Origin: Chloroflexi bacterium AL-N1
GTDB taxonomy: Bacteria; Chloroflexota; Chloroflexia; Chloroflexales; Roseiflexaceae
Direction of reading: 5' to 3'
Assembly (NCBI GenBank): GCA_013122435.1
Contig: WYDT01000007.1
Span: 186,001-250,000 of the forward strand
DNA: 64,000 nucleotides
Below the pieces are notes generated by a model that worked only from the letters and a program-made list of their open reading frames with translations, did not search any database and was not told the origin of the DNA. Made by a program: the position numbers and the translations under genes. Of this stretch, positions 55,340-64,000 are shown one piece after another (positions within the stretch are counted from its first letter, which is position 1; every line of letters begins with the position of its first letter).

Positions 55340-55890
55340 TCAGAGGGTTCATAGGTTGTAAGACTCCCTCGTTCACAGAGGCTCCGCAATATCTCGGTTA
55401 GAAAAAAAGGATTCCCTTTTGTTTCCTGATATAGGCGTATACTTAAGCTGTCATCGTTATGCTGTTTGAATGCCTGGACGACGGCACATGTGGCTTGTTG
55501 ATCGAGTGGTGCCAGCGTGAGCCAGGTTGTCCTGTTGCTATGGCCCAACCGTTGTAACAGATCGCTAAACGCCGGTGTAGGCTCTTCGTTGCGGTAGGCC
55601 AGCAGCAGCAATAGTGGTGTGTTCGCAAGGCGACGGATGAGATATGGCAATGCACGCAGTAACGTGGGATCAGCCCATTGCAGATCATCAAGTGTCAGTA
55701 TCAGCCTAGCTGATGTGGTCATGCGACGTAGCAACTGGACAAGTTCTTCCCAGAAACGTTGCTCACCAGTGGCCTGAGTATCAATAGCATGTGCCTGTAC
55801 AAAAGGATTCTCTGCATCTGACAGAACCTCCATAAAAGCTTCTGCCAACATCTGATACGGTGCCGGTGTGGGTGTCCAGTATGCGGTTGC
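55340..55890 (-). pseudogene. Internal fragment of a BTAD/AAA regulator gene
   Basis: Reading leftward, the segment encodes a piece of an AAA ATPase (QMLAEAFMEVL, LILTLDDLQWADPTLLRALP, ETKGNPFFLTEILRSL) that closely matches residues of the intact regulator at 56686-60084 (DNA 58610-59150). Similarity ends near 55346, after which the frame is unrelated, and starts abruptly at the junction near 55886. There is no BTAD part, Walker A or C-terminus. It is a relic of a second regulator paralogue, diverged from the intact one. Confidence 0.8.
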
Positions 55891-56041
55891 CTGCTATGAC
55901 ACTATTGAAAAGCTGCAAAAGGCGGCTGATACCGCTGGTTATCAGGTTGAAAAGCTCCTCGATGCCGTACGAGCTCAGACGGTCGCAGCAAAACCAAAGG
56001 CGAAGACGACTAAGAAGACCACATCACGAAAGAAAGCATGA
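55886..56041 (+). pseudogene. 3'-terminal fragment of a second GH13 gene
   Basis: Fifty-one codons from 55886 (VACYDTIEKLQKAADTAGYQ) to TGA 56039-56041 match the last 51 residues of the intact GH13 protein ending near 52131, with few changes (Ser to Thr, Ser to Ala, Glu to Ala). DNA identity is roughly 90 % by eye. It has no start and its 5' part is missing; it abuts the BTAD-regulator relic. Confidence 0.8.
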
Positions 56042-56066
56042 TACATTCGTGTCATTGGGTGATAAG

Positions 56067-56100
56067 CAAAGCGAGTGGTTTGTCCACTCGCTTTGTTTGT
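56067..56100 (+). terminator. Terminator copied with the GH13 fragment
   Basis: CAAAGCGAGTGG / CCACTCGCTTTG, a 12-bp perfect stem (56067-56078 and 56084-56095) with a 5-base loop and T-rich tail, homologous to the terminator after the intact GH13 gene. Confidence 0.75.
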
Positions 56101-56141
56101 GTTTTGTTGAAGCTCTTCTGTGGTCCAATTAGTAGCGAAGG

Positions 56142-56582
56142 CTAGCGCCGCCAGTAAGTCTCTCCATAGCTGCGACGTACAAAATTTCCCTGCGAAGCGT
56201 TAGTACACCCATGTTCTGTGAATGTTGCCCAGCTAGAGGCTTGGTTAGCACCACGGACTGTCAGTGAACTGGAATTCACATTTGTCACAATACCTACGTG
56301 ACCATAAGGTCCAAAACGATCAGTGCCATAAACCACGATATCACCATATCCAGGTGAAGAGACTTGATAGTAGCCATTTTGTCTAAGAATACCGTTATTA
56401 TCATCCCATGTATGTGCATCGCCATACCCTCCCCCAAGTCCTTTAGCAGCATAGACATACTGTGTACACCAACACCACGATGCAGCACTTGCCGAACGGG
56501 GTGCTGACAGTACGAATGTAGTAAGTAAACAGAGTGCGACAACCAACCCTACGAACCGCATAGATCGATGAAGTGTGAACAT
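56142..56582 (-). CDS. Secreted CHAP-domain peptidoglycan amidase/peptidase
   Basis: A 146-residue exported protein. Signal peptide about 1-36 (ends SASAAS), then a compact CHAP/NlpC-P60 domain with the catalytic Cys in CTQYV and His in GHVGIV, followed by an Asn/Gln-containing strand. It should cleave peptidoglycan cross-bridges or stem peptides. AGGAGGGA four bases before the ATG at 56582 supports the start. Confidence 0.82.
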   Translation of the reverse strand: MFTLHRSMRFVGLVVALCLLTTFVLSAPRSASAASWCWCTQYVYAAKGLGGGYGDAHTWDDNNGILRQNGYYQVSSPGYGDIVVYGTDRFGPYGHVGIVTNVNSSSLTVRGANQASSWATFTEHGCTNASQGNFVRRSYGETYWRR

Positions 56583-56685
56583 CAGTTCCCTCCTGAATAG
56601 AAAGATTATCATTGCGGTAAGTGTACCAACAGGGTGTCTACAAAACGTCCACATACGTGTGGACATTGGCAGACGCATGCAAGCA

Positions 56686-59600
56686 TTAGGTGGCACGTAG
56701 AGGATGGTGGGTGTGCCAGTCGCCTTGTTGGGCGGAATGAATAAAACGGTTAAAGGGAAAGGTGGTCAGGTATCGCTGCCGATCTGTAGCGTTAGATAGG
56801 CTTGCGAGGCTTTGTTGCAGTTGCTCACGAGCAGATTGAAGATAAGCTGTCGCACCCAGAGGGTCGTTAGTATGCCAGCATATATACGAGCTCATGGCAT
56901 AGATCATTTCGGGATGCTCAACATTCGAGTGTTGCTCAAAAAAGGTGATAGCTTTGGTACTCGCATTGATTGCCGCCGTGTGATCGTCTTGGGCGAGGTA
57001 GATGGCAGCAAGTAACAAATAGTCGTATACCTGATCAACATCATTTGCTGGTCGTAATGTACAGGCCTGTTGGAGTGCTGTTATAGCTGGTTCAAAGCCT
57101 CCCTGTAGAAAGAGTGCACCTCCGATATTTTGGTATGCCACGGCTATCAACAGGGCTGATGTTAGTGCTTCTGCATGCTGAAGAGCTATGCGTGCCCAAA
57201 ATTCTTCCTTATTGCCATTCCCCAGCCAAAAGTAGCCCGCAGCCAGGTTAAGTGCACTAACACAACCTCCTTGCTGATCGCCAACTTTCTGGGAGAGCTG
57301 ATAGGCTTGTTCAGAGAAAGCAATACATTCGTGATGGTTTGCAATACGCTTATGGGTAAGGGCAAGGTTACTCAAGGTAATGGCTTGACTTGCGTCATCG
57401 TCAAGTAAGCGCAGTATAGCCAAAGCACGTTCATGATAGTTTTGAGCTTCAGCAAAATGACGTGATCTTCCTGCTGCCATGCCCTGTGTCATTAAGGCTT
57501 TAGCTTGTCCGTATGGGTCATTAATTTGATGATAGATGTTGTAGGCTTGTTGTGCCTCTTTCATTGTTTGATGATAGCTATTGGTACTTCGCATGTGTGC
57601 CTGTGCCTGTAGCAGCCAGAGATGTGCGAGTGTATCTGGTGTCGTGTATGCTAAGGGTTTGGCAAGGTGTGTCCAGTGTAGCATGTGGTCGGAGTCTCCC
57701 TGTACTGCAGCGATCTCAATAAGGGTCAGGAGAGCCTTAAGGCGCTGGGCGCTCATGCCCGCGTTTTGGGATGTCACAAGTACCTGGTGTGCAGTTTGTA
57801 TGGCTTGATCTACAGCACCACAACAGGCCAGACAGTATGAAAGTTCGAGTTGTATGCTGTGCTGTAACTCGATTGTCTGCGCTTCGATTAAGGCTTGCTC
57901 TAGCGTTCCCTGTGCTTCTGGCCAACGACGTATAGCGCTCCAGTAACGTCCTCGTCGATAGAGCGCCTCAGCTAATCGTTCGGTTTGTGCTGCCAGCGGT
58001 TCAAGTACGTCGAGGAGCGCATCCTGTTCAATACGATGTCCTAGTCGATGGAGATCGTATTCTTCATCAAACAAAGCATTAACACGTTGGATTAGGGGAT
58101 TACCAAGGTGTATCAGTGACTGACGGGCAAGGGTTTCAAATCGCAAGGCATCAGCGAACGCAAGAACTTGACGAGCATCGTGCGCTGCCTGACGTGCGGC
58201 AGTAAAAACGGTGTCCCAATCGGCTGCCTGTTGTGCGTGTGTCACTACCAGGGCTGCCATACCAGGACCACAATGTGCCCAGAGTGTGGTGGCAATGTGT
58301 CGATGGAGCAACTGACGACGTGCCACGCTGAGGTGTTCGTAGATAATAGTCTGGAGAAGATTGTGAGCAAAGGTATACTCGTTTACCTGAGAAATCAGAA
58401 AGCCTGTATGCTCTAATTGTTCGATCAGGTGTACCAGGTTATCTTCAGACTCACAGGCAACCTGACGAAGCAATGTCAGTGACACACTTCGTCCAAGCAC
58501 AGCAGCGATCTCACCAATACGTTGTGCTGGCTTTGGTAACCGTGACCAGCGCTCTTCAATGGCAACGCGGATACTTTGTGGTAGTGGTAATGGTTGGTCA
58601 GGGTCATAGGTTGTGAGCTCACCGCGCCCATGCAGGATTCGCAGTATCTCAGTAAGAAAAAATGGATTACCTTTTGTTTCACTATAGAGACGTGCGCTTA
58701 AGCAGGTATCACTATGCTGACTGAAAGCGTGGACCACAGCATGTGTGGCTTGTTCATCGAGCGGTGCAAGAGTGATCCAAGTTATTCTATCGCTGCGTGC
58801 AAATAGCTGTAGCAAGTCGTTAAAAGTAGGACTTGAATCGTCGTTTCGGTAGGCGAGCAGGATTAAAATCGGTGTATGAGCGAGACGACGAATGAGATAG
58901 GGCAATGCACGCAATAATGTGGGATCAGCCCATTGCAGATCATCAAGTGTGAGGATCAGAGGGCGTGGAGTTGCAGTGTGACGTATTGTCTGGACAAGCT
59001 CTTCCCAGAAGCGCTGTTCACCACTTGTATTAGTGTCAGCAGCATATGCCTGCTGAAACGGGTTTGTAGTTTTTGGCAGAATATCCACAAAGGCTTCTAC
59101 TAGCATCTGATAGGGTGCTGGTATGGTTGTCCGATAAGCAGTGGCTTGCACTATGGTGACATCGGTCAGTGTAGCAATGTAATCCTGTATCAATCGGGTC
59201 TTGCCAATCCCGCTTGGACCGGCCACCGCAACGATGTGCAGATTGCCGATGCACATCCGTTCATATGCGGTTTGCAAGGCTCGTAGTTCGCGGTCACGGC
59301 CACATAGCGGAACAGCATGTGATGTCAGTCGTACTCTACTAACTGGAGTACGAACTATATGCTCTCCATGGAGCAGGTGCTGGTAGCGCATGTGTGTTTC
59401 AGGTAATGGCTCCACATCTAATTCACGCCGCAGTGTAGTACAAAGCGAGACATATTGGCGGTTCACTAAGCCTGTATGCCCTTGTGCCGCGTATGCCTCC
59501 ATAAGGCGTAGATGTGCGTCTTCCTGTAGCGGATCTATTTCAATCAGAGTGCGCGCATAGGTTACTACAGTATTCCAATCATTGTGTGTGACAGCTGTAT

Positions 59601-60084
59601 CGATCAGGCGGGTCAAGATGTCTTGGTGTATGAGATCAATATGTTCACGCTCTGTCAGTAACCAGTGTTCGAAATCTGGTGCATTAGGGAGTTGAAATCC
59701 TTCAAGCAATGGACCACGATATAATGTAAGAGCTTTTGTGAGTAGGGTTGGATCGTTGCTTGTGCGTGCATCCATAAATTGGTGTACATCAAGATAGCAT
59801 TGTTGATGATTGAATTCGAGCCATTCACCCCGACGTGTGATCATCTCTCCCAGCCCGGCACGACACAGCGCTTGTCGAAGATCAGACAAGGGGCGCCGGA
59901 GACGCTCACGTGCAAGTAGTGGTTCACAGTCGCCAAAGAGCAGCAACTGCAACTGTTCACGAGCAACTGGCTGGGTTGTAAGGGTTAGATAGGCTAGAAT
60001 GGCAAGAGGTTGACGGCGTGATAGTTTGAGTGGTTGGTTTGATATGGCTACCCTTAGTGGCCCCAATAGTGCAAGTCTTAGCAT
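56686..60084 (-). CDS. BTAD-AAA-TPR transcriptional activator (SARP-like)
   Basis: A 1132-residue regulator. Residues about 1-90 form an OmpR/SARP-like winged helix (LRLALLGPLRVAISN, RRPLSDLRQALCRAGLGEM); 90-260 is the BTAD domain; an AAA/NB-ARC-like ATPase follows with Walker A AGPSGIGKTRLIQD near 286 and LILTLDDLQWADPT; residues about 640-1090 are TPR-like repeats. Such proteins activate secondary-metabolism or stress genes. Start ATG 60084 is preferred over an upstream GTG or TTG. Its target is unknown; the CHAP gene next to it is a candidate. Confidence 0.85.
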   Translation of the reverse strand: MLRLALLGPLRVAISNQPLKLSRRQPLAILAYLTLTTQPVAREQLQLLLFGDCEPLLARERLRRPLSDLRQALCRAGLGEMITRRGEWLEFNHQQCYLDVHQFMDARTSNDPTLLTKALTLYRGPLLEGFQLPNAPDFEHWLLTEREHIDLIHQDILTRLIDTAVTHNDWNTVVTYARTLIEIDPLQEDAHLRLMEAYAAQGHTGLVNRQYVSLCTTLRRELDVEPLPETHMRYQHLLHGEHIVRTPVSRVRLTSHAVPLCGRDRELRALQTAYERMCIGNLHIVAVAGPSGIGKTRLIQDYIATLTDVTIVQATAYRTTIPAPYQMLVEAFVDILPKTTNPFQQAYAADTNTSGEQRFWEELVQTIRHTATPRPLILTLDDLQWADPTLLRALPYLIRRLAHTPILILLAYRNDDSSPTFNDLLQLFARSDRITWITLAPLDEQATHAVVHAFSQHSDTCLSARLYSETKGNPFFLTEILRILHGRGELTTYDPDQPLPLPQSIRVAIEERWSRLPKPAQRIGEIAAVLGRSVSLTLLRQVACESEDNLVHLIEQLEHTGFLISQVNEYTFAHNLLQTIIYEHLSVARRQLLHRHIATTLWAHCGPGMAALVVTHAQQAADWDTVFTAARQAAHDARQVLAFADALRFETLARQSLIHLGNPLIQRVNALFDEEYDLHRLGHRIEQDALLDVLEPLAAQTERLAEALYRRGRYWSAIRRWPEAQGTLEQALIEAQTIELQHSIQLELSYCLACCGAVDQAIQTAHQVLVTSQNAGMSAQRLKALLTLIEIAAVQGDSDHMLHWTHLAKPLAYTTPDTLAHLWLLQAQAHMRSTNSYHQTMKEAQQAYNIYHQINDPYGQAKALMTQGMAAGRSRHFAEAQNYHERALAILRLLDDDASQAITLSNLALTHKRIANHHECIAFSEQAYQLSQKVGDQQGGCVSALNLAAGYFWLGNGNKEEFWARIALQHAEALTSALLIAVAYQNIGGALFLQGGFEPAITALQQACTLRPANDVDQVYDYLLLAAIYLAQDDHTAAINASTKAITFFEQHSNVEHPEMIYAMSSYICWHTNDPLGATAYLQSAREQLQQSLASLSNATDRQRYLTTFPFNRFIHSAQQGDWHTHHPLRAT

Positions 60085-60612
60085 CGTACCAGTATATGTG
60101 CAACCACACACGGTTTATATGACCATATCGCTTTCTGGTTGTGAATGATGAACAGTCCCCGATTTATCACACTGTGCTGTTGTGCTACACTCATTGAGCA
60201 CAACTGTGTATATCGATGTTTATCAACCCTTCACGGCTTACCAGATCGTGGTATACACATAACCTCCTTCTACAGTCTTTACGACATTGCATTATGTATT
60301 CCGAGACACATTACACCAGTACCATTGCAATTGGGGGGAGATTATAGGTATTGATAGGTTGTATGATGAATATGGTAGAGATGTATATCGATTATACCAT
60401 GAAGCAATGTAAACGTCAATATGATGTTAAGGGGTGCGTGTGTAAGATGTGAGGCAAAGATACAATGTCGATCCTACATTCAGGTATATGAGTCCGTGCA
60501 AATATGGAGATGAAGTCTTTATCATAGCAAGATACGTATCCTAACAAGAACATTCTGTGGTTAATATAATTACACATAATCATTAGAACATTGATTACAC
60601 GGAGAGAAGCAT
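60085..60612. other. Intergenic region, no gene seen
   Basis: About 530 bases with no coding-like frame. A small inverted repeat GTTGTGCT-N10-AGCACAAC occurs near 60179-60204 and several A+T-rich tracts at 60330-60420 and 60540-60600 may hold promoters for the divergent BTAD and SDR genes. Confidence 0.4.
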
Positions 60613-61332
60613 ATGCAATTAGATGGTAGTACTGTACTCTGTATCGGTGGCAGTAGTGGGATGGGGCGTGGCGTGGCTGAGGTAGCTTTGGCTTCCGGGG
60701 CCCAGGTTATCGTCACCAGTCGTTCTGCTGAGACCGCTCAACAAGCTGCTGAAGAACTGAGATGTACTGGAGAACAGGTAGATATATCGGATGATGCCAG
60801 TGTGAAAGCACTTTTTGAACGCACAGGCAAGATTACTCATATGATGATTACTGCTGGTGCCGTGGGGCGATCAGGCTTTCTTGATACACCACCCGACGAA
60901 GCACCAGCCTTTATGGACGGCAAGCTATGGGCAACAAACCGATGTATCTGGTATGCTCGGTCTGTTTTGGACCCGCGTGGCTCGATCACTCTTATTACTG
61001 GAGGGTATGCTCAATGGGCTACACCGGATGCAGGACATGTGCACATAGTTTTCGCTGCCACAGAAGCACTTGCCCGTGCAGCTGCCGTATCACTTGCCCC
61101 AATTCGCTGTAATGTCATTCGTCCCGGTTTTGTGGATAGTGCGCTGTGGGACTTTCTCGAGGCCGAGGAGCGTGAAGCACTCCGCACACGTGAGCAAGCC
61201 CAAACGCTTACAGGTTCGTTAGTGTCGCCACAAGACATCGGCATGGTGGCGGTGTCGTTAATGACAGCATCTGCTATGACAGGCGTGGTCGTCCCCGTTG
61301 ATGGTGGAAGACATCTTAAGCCCAGTAGCTAG
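60613..61332 (+). CDS. SDR family protein lacking the usual catalytic Tyr-Lys
   Basis: A 239-residue short-chain dehydrogenase/reductase. The cofactor motif is GGSSGMGRG (about 12-20). The expected YxxxK active site is replaced by the segment VHIVFAATEALARAA, and the following PIRCNVIRPGFVDSALW region is normal. Catalysis by the standard mechanism is therefore unlikely. GGAGAG precedes ATG 60613; a terminator hairpin follows. Confidence 0.8.
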   Translation: MQLDGSTVLCIGGSSGMGRGVAEVALASGAQVIVTSRSAETAQQAAEELRCTGEQVDISDDASVKALFERTGKITHMMITAGAVGRSGFLDTPPDEAPAFMDGKLWATNRCIWYARSVLDPRGSITLITGGYAQWATPDAGHVHIVFAATEALARAAAVSLAPIRCNVIRPGFVDSALWDFLEAEEREALRTREQAQTLTGSLVSPQDIGMVAVSLMTASAMTGVVVPVDGGRHLKPSS

Positions 61333-61344
61333 TTTTAGTCATCA

Positions 61345-61373
61345 GGGACTTCGAGCTTCCGGAAGTTCCTTTT
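61345..61373 (+). terminator. Terminator after the SDR gene
   Basis: GGGACTTC (61345-61352) pairs with GAAGTTCC (61362-61369), one G-U pair, then TTTT. Placed 13 bases after the stop codon. Confidence 0.65.
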
Positions 61374-61396
61374 GCCTCTATACTTACGTTGCGGAA

Positions 61397-61921
61397 CTAG
61401 AACGACACACGTGCAAAACTGTCCACGCGCAACACCGACTCTTGCTGAAAGGTCTCTTCATAGAGGTCACGAATCTCTTCAATCTCAGGGCTTGCCATAC
61501 GATCCTCACGTGGGTAGAGTAAGATGAGCAAGTAAGATTGTTCCTGGATAATGATGCCCTGTGAATTGCGAAATTGCCCTTCGCCTGTCAGCAAAGTCAA
61601 ACCATCTGGAAAGCGTGGCGTGATGACTTCATCGAGAAACTGGTCGAATTCTTCTTTCGGTATCTCAGATCCGTCAGGACGCAGTGTACCAAAGTAGAGT
61701 TCTGTTTTGGCCCAGACAGAACCAACCACAACAGGCCACTCGCGATCATCGGTTGTTTGTCCCAATAGCATGGCGGTCTCTGGGCTACCTGCGTGTGCAA
61801 GTGCTGGTGTTGAGGTGTTGTGCGGCATAGCACTGCTGAGGCCGATGTAAACCATCATGAGTGCGGCGATACGGATGATGGTACCGTGGGTACCGGCCCA
61901 TCGAGATAGTTGTGTGTTCAT
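61397..61921 (-). CDS. Exported DUF3574 protein
   Basis: A 174-residue protein with an N-terminal signal or anchor (about residues 12-40, ALMMVYIGLSSAM) and a DUF3574 domain: ELYFGTLRPDGSEIPKEEF, then TPRFPDGLTLLTGEGQFR. Function of the family is unknown. AGGAGG six bases upstream fixes ATG 61921. Confidence 0.78.
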   Translation of the reverse strand: MNTQLSRWAGTHGTIIRIAALMMVYIGLSSAMPHNTSTPALAHAGSPETAMLLGQTTDDREWPVVVGSVWAKTELYFGTLRPDGSEIPKEEFDQFLDEVITPRFPDGLTLLTGEGQFRNSQGIIIQEQSYLLILLYPREDRMASPEIEEIRDLYEETFQQESVLRVDSFARVSF

Positions 61922-62168
61922 AGCGAACCTCCTGATATGCGATGTTGGTGATGTGGCCAAGATACCACACTTTTGATTAGGTATGGCTTCCCTATAGTCT
62001 GTCAAGGATATGATGCATTATAGTATTAATTGCCTCTTGATTTGTTTATTATAAAAGATATACTTGAAGTGTTTGTTTTGATAGGATAAATGTAGGGCCT
62101 GTAGGTATCTTTTGCCGTAAACAGTTGTGTTTATGGCTTTTTTGTCCACTTTAACTAGGAGGCTTAAT

Positions 62169-62585
62169 ATGCTCAAAGGATTTCGTGATTTTGTGCTGCG
62201 TGGTAATGTCATTGATCTGGCTGTTGCTGTCGTTATTGGTGCAGCTTTCGGTAGTGTAGTGACGGCCATTGTAGAAGGGCTGATTACGCCACTGATTGCC
62301 CTGATTACCTCTGGTGGTTCGGCAGATGTATCAGCACTCAATGTCGGTGGGTTTGGGTTTGGTGATATTTTGAATGCCATTATCAACTTTATTATCGTGG
62401 CAGCCGTGGTGTACTTCTTTGTCGTTCAACCAGTGAATCGTTTGATGGAACGATTCAAACCATCTCCACCTGAACCACAACCCACTAAAACATGTCCTGA
62501 GTGCCTCAGCCAAATTCCTGAAGCGGCACGCCGCTGTGCTTCCTGCACTACTATTCTGGAAGACACACCCGCTGATGCGGTGTAA
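62169..62585 (+). CDS. mscL: Large-conductance mechanosensitive channel MscL with C-terminal zinc ribbon
   Basis: A 138-residue channel. The opening MLKGFRDFVLRGNVIDLAVAV is diagnostic; TM1 spans about 15-40 and TM2 about 65-90. The C-terminus replaces the usual helix with a zinc-ribbon tail holding two CxxC pairs (CPEC and CASC). It releases solutes on osmotic down-shock. TAGGAGG precedes ATG 62169. Confidence 0.92.
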   Translation: MLKGFRDFVLRGNVIDLAVAVVIGAAFGSVVTAIVEGLITPLIALITSGGSADVSALNVGGFGFGDILNAIINFIIVAAVVYFFVVQPVNRLMERFKPSPPEPQPTKTCPECLSQIPEAARRCASCTTILEDTPADAV

Positions 62586-62661
62586 ACCTGGCCATAATAC
62601 AGAGTCGTGTTATGTGCCTCTGATCTTATACAAACGAATGACTCCTCTCTTCTTACATAAT

Positions 62662-63003
62662 CTACAGGTAACGCACAAACTGATTGTCTTTATCGACGAG
62701 GAGCATGTTAGGGGTAATTGGCTGATCGGCGAGTTCAAAACCCATAATAATAATCTCTTCACCTGCTTTAATATGGTGTGCAGCGGCCCCGTTCATGCAA
62801 ATGACACCGGAGCCAGCCTCACCAACAATAATATAGGTTTCCAGCCTTGCTCCCGATGTATTGCTCACCACAAGCACCTTCTCGCCGGGAAGAAAGCCTG
62901 CTAGTTCAATAAGGTTGCTATCAATGGTAATGCTCCCGATATAGTCGAGATTTGCCTCAGTCACTGTAGCTTTATGAATTTTTGATCGAAGTAGCCAGCG
63001 CAT
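62662..63003 (-). CDS. panD: Aspartate 1-decarboxylase
   Basis: A 113-residue pyruvoyl enzyme that makes beta-alanine for pantothenate. The self-cleavage site is YIGSITID with Gly23-Ser24; the N-terminal SKIHKATVTEANL and the NGAAAH motif near 74 are conserved. ATG 63003 begins MRWLLRSKIH as usual. No other pan gene is nearby. Convergent with mscL. Confidence 0.93.
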   Translation of the reverse strand: MRWLLRSKIHKATVTEANLDYIGSITIDSNLIELAGFLPGEKVLVVSNTSGARLETYIIVGEAGSGVICMNGAAAHHIKAGEEIIIMGFELADQPITPNMLLVDKDNQFVRYL

Positions 63004-63270
63004 AATGTGTGTCCTATCTGCTATGCTTTATTACGTCACGTTGATAAATGTGGTGATCTTGGGGATGAGTGTCTCCACAAAATACAAACGTTATCCAATA
63101 TCATGTGTATTACAAACCATGATAACGCAATGAGCGCACATGTTGGCAGCAGCAATGCTACAAAATGTAGTGCAGCAACCTGAGCAACGATCTCTGCGAA
63201 AACGATCCGCACAATACCATAGTTTTTGGTATCATGATCACGGTATTGATCTCTATAACGGAATAGCATT

Positions 63271-64000
63271 GTGCAAAATTTTGCGAATCTGTACACCACA
63301 CTTGATGCAACAAACAAGACGAATGAGAAGGTGCAAGCACTCACACAGTATTTTGACAATACGGCTCCAGCCGATGCCGCGTGGGCGCTCTATTTTCTCA
63401 TTGGACGCCGCCCACGGCAAGCTGTACCGATGCCTCGTTTGCGCGCTTGGGCAGTGGAAGCAGCGCAGATTCCCGACTGGCTCTTTGGGGAGTCGTACGA
63501 TGCAGTGGGCGATTTTGCTGAAACAGTAGCATTACTGCTACCTGAGCAATCTGACGTACAGACTGATCGACCATCACAACCACTGCATGACTGGATTGAA
63601 CAACGGTTGCTTCCATTACGTAATATGGACGAGCATGATCAACGTGATGTGCTCATTCAGGCATGGGATATGTTGGATAGCCAACAACGCTTTGTATGGA
63701 ATAAATTGATCACCGGAGCCTTTCGTGTAGGGGTCTCACAACGCCTTGTGACGCGTGCGCTTGCCAATGCCAGTGGCATTGATGCAGCCGTTATCGCGCA
63801 TCGGCTTATGGGCAACTGGGAACCCACGCCAACCTTCTATACTCAGTTATTTGCTGAAGACACACAGGATGCCGATATAAGCCGACCGTATCCGTTCTTT
63901 CTGGCGTATGCGCTGGAAGATGCTCCGGATACGCTGGGTCATGTGCATGAGTGGCAGGCAGAGTGGAAGTGGGATGGCATCCGTGCCCAGTTGATCCGTC
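63271..64000 (+). CDS. ATP-dependent DNA ligase (5' part; runs off the window)
   Basis: The frame opens at GTG 63271 (GGAA seven bases upstream) and is open to the window end, 243 codons. The N-terminal ligase domain (YFDNTAPADAAWALYFLIGR, FRVGVSQRLVTRALA) leads to the adenylation motif EWKWDGIRAQ, with the nucleotide-accepting Lys at residue 233. This matches the ligase of the ligase-associated DNA damage response whose PdeM and helicase partners lie at 17-22 kb. Remaining catalytic motifs are outside the window. Confidence 0.85.
   Translation, partial: MQNFANLYTTLDATNKTNEKVQALTQYFDNTAPADAAWALYFLIGRRPRQAVPMPRLRAWAVEAAQIPDWLFGESYDAVGDFAETVALLLPEQSDVQTDRPSQPLHDWIEQRLLPLRNMDEHDQRDVLIQAWDMLDSQQRFVWNKLITGAFRVGVSQRLVTRALANASGIDAAVIAHRLMGNWEPTPTFYTQLFAEDTQDADISRPYPFFLAYALEDAPDTLGHVHEWQAEWKWDGIRAQLIR

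Noticed and set aside
60145-60354. 69-codon frame in the intergenic region
   Set aside because: Cys/Leu-rich low-complexity translation with no recognisable domain or ribosome site.
1-64000. tRNA, rRNA, CRISPR arrays, IS elements, prophage
   Set aside because: I scanned intergenic gaps and found no tRNA-like cloverleaf, no spaced direct-repeat array, no transposase or phage structural gene. A dedicated search (tRNAscan, Infernal, CRISPR finder) could still show a missed small RNA.

Overview
The window looks like chromosomal DNA of a mesophilic member of the Chloroflexota (Chloroflexia-like). This is an inference from gene content and style: about 48-50 % G+C, secreted proteins ending in an 'FLPL'-type tail, a very large GH13 protein, a BTAD/AAA/TPR regulator, several soluble or membrane Ser/Thr kinases, F420-type LLM oxidoreductase and the ligase-associated DNA repair set. 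No rRNA, tRNA, IS element, phage module or CRISPR array was seen. Genus cannot be fixed from the sequence alone.

Layout. 0-6 kb: di-haem cytochrome c peroxidase, a lipoprotein gene interrupted by one in-frame TGA, and two secreted carbohydrate-active proteins (PL14-like lyase, DUF5060 glycosidase with a C-terminal CBM96/DNRLRE-type module). 6-15.5 kb: methyltransferase, membrane Ser/Thr kinase, VOC protein, Uup-type ABC-F ATPase, LLM oxidoreductase, then a decayed stretch (second gene interrupted by TGA, truncated creatininase) and a Gfo/Idh/MocA oxidoreductase. 15.8-21.9 kb: glycerate 2-kinase, then the nuclease PdeM and the Lhr-type helicase of the ligase-associated DNA damage response, separated by an HTTM membrane protein; the matching ATP-dependent ligase begins at 63.3 kb and runs off the end.

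22.0-31.0 kb is the most distinctive accessory region: a tightly overlapping minus-strand operon encoding a NERD-nuclease/pseudokinase, an active-looking tail-anchored Ser/Thr kinase, a 1019-residue UPF1-like helicase and a winged-helix protein, with a divergent HEPN-like/SH3 membrane protein. It has the make-up of an anti-phage or nucleic-acid-surveillance system. 31-35.8 kb holds housekeeping and stress enzymes (MBL hydrolase, Tag glycosylase, ABM protein, HDAC-like amidohydrolase, GNAT, lipid kinase).

35.9-41.9 kb: a degenerate receiver domain, a PD-(D/E)xK-like protein, and a 1172-residue Clp-type double AAA+ protein whose N-terminus looks HicB-like and whose C-terminus is a release-factor-2 homologue lacking the GGQ and SPF elements; ParB-like protein is divergent. 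41.9-48.3 kb: SQR-like flavoprotein with a PocR-domain regulator, DUF3754 plus ATP-grasp pair, lipoprotein, phosphoesterase. 48.5-60.1 kb: giant GH13 protein, LVIVD-repeat secreted protein, TetR regulator, a scar of two fused gene fragments (one from a GH13 3' end with its terminator, one from a BTAD regulator), CHAP protein and the full BTAD/AAA/TPR regulator. 60.6-64 kb: SDR, DUF3574 protein, MscL, PanD and the start of the DNA ligase.

The two observations most worth following are the kinase/NERD/helicase operon (22-31 kb) and the Clp-release-factor fusion (37-40.5 kb).
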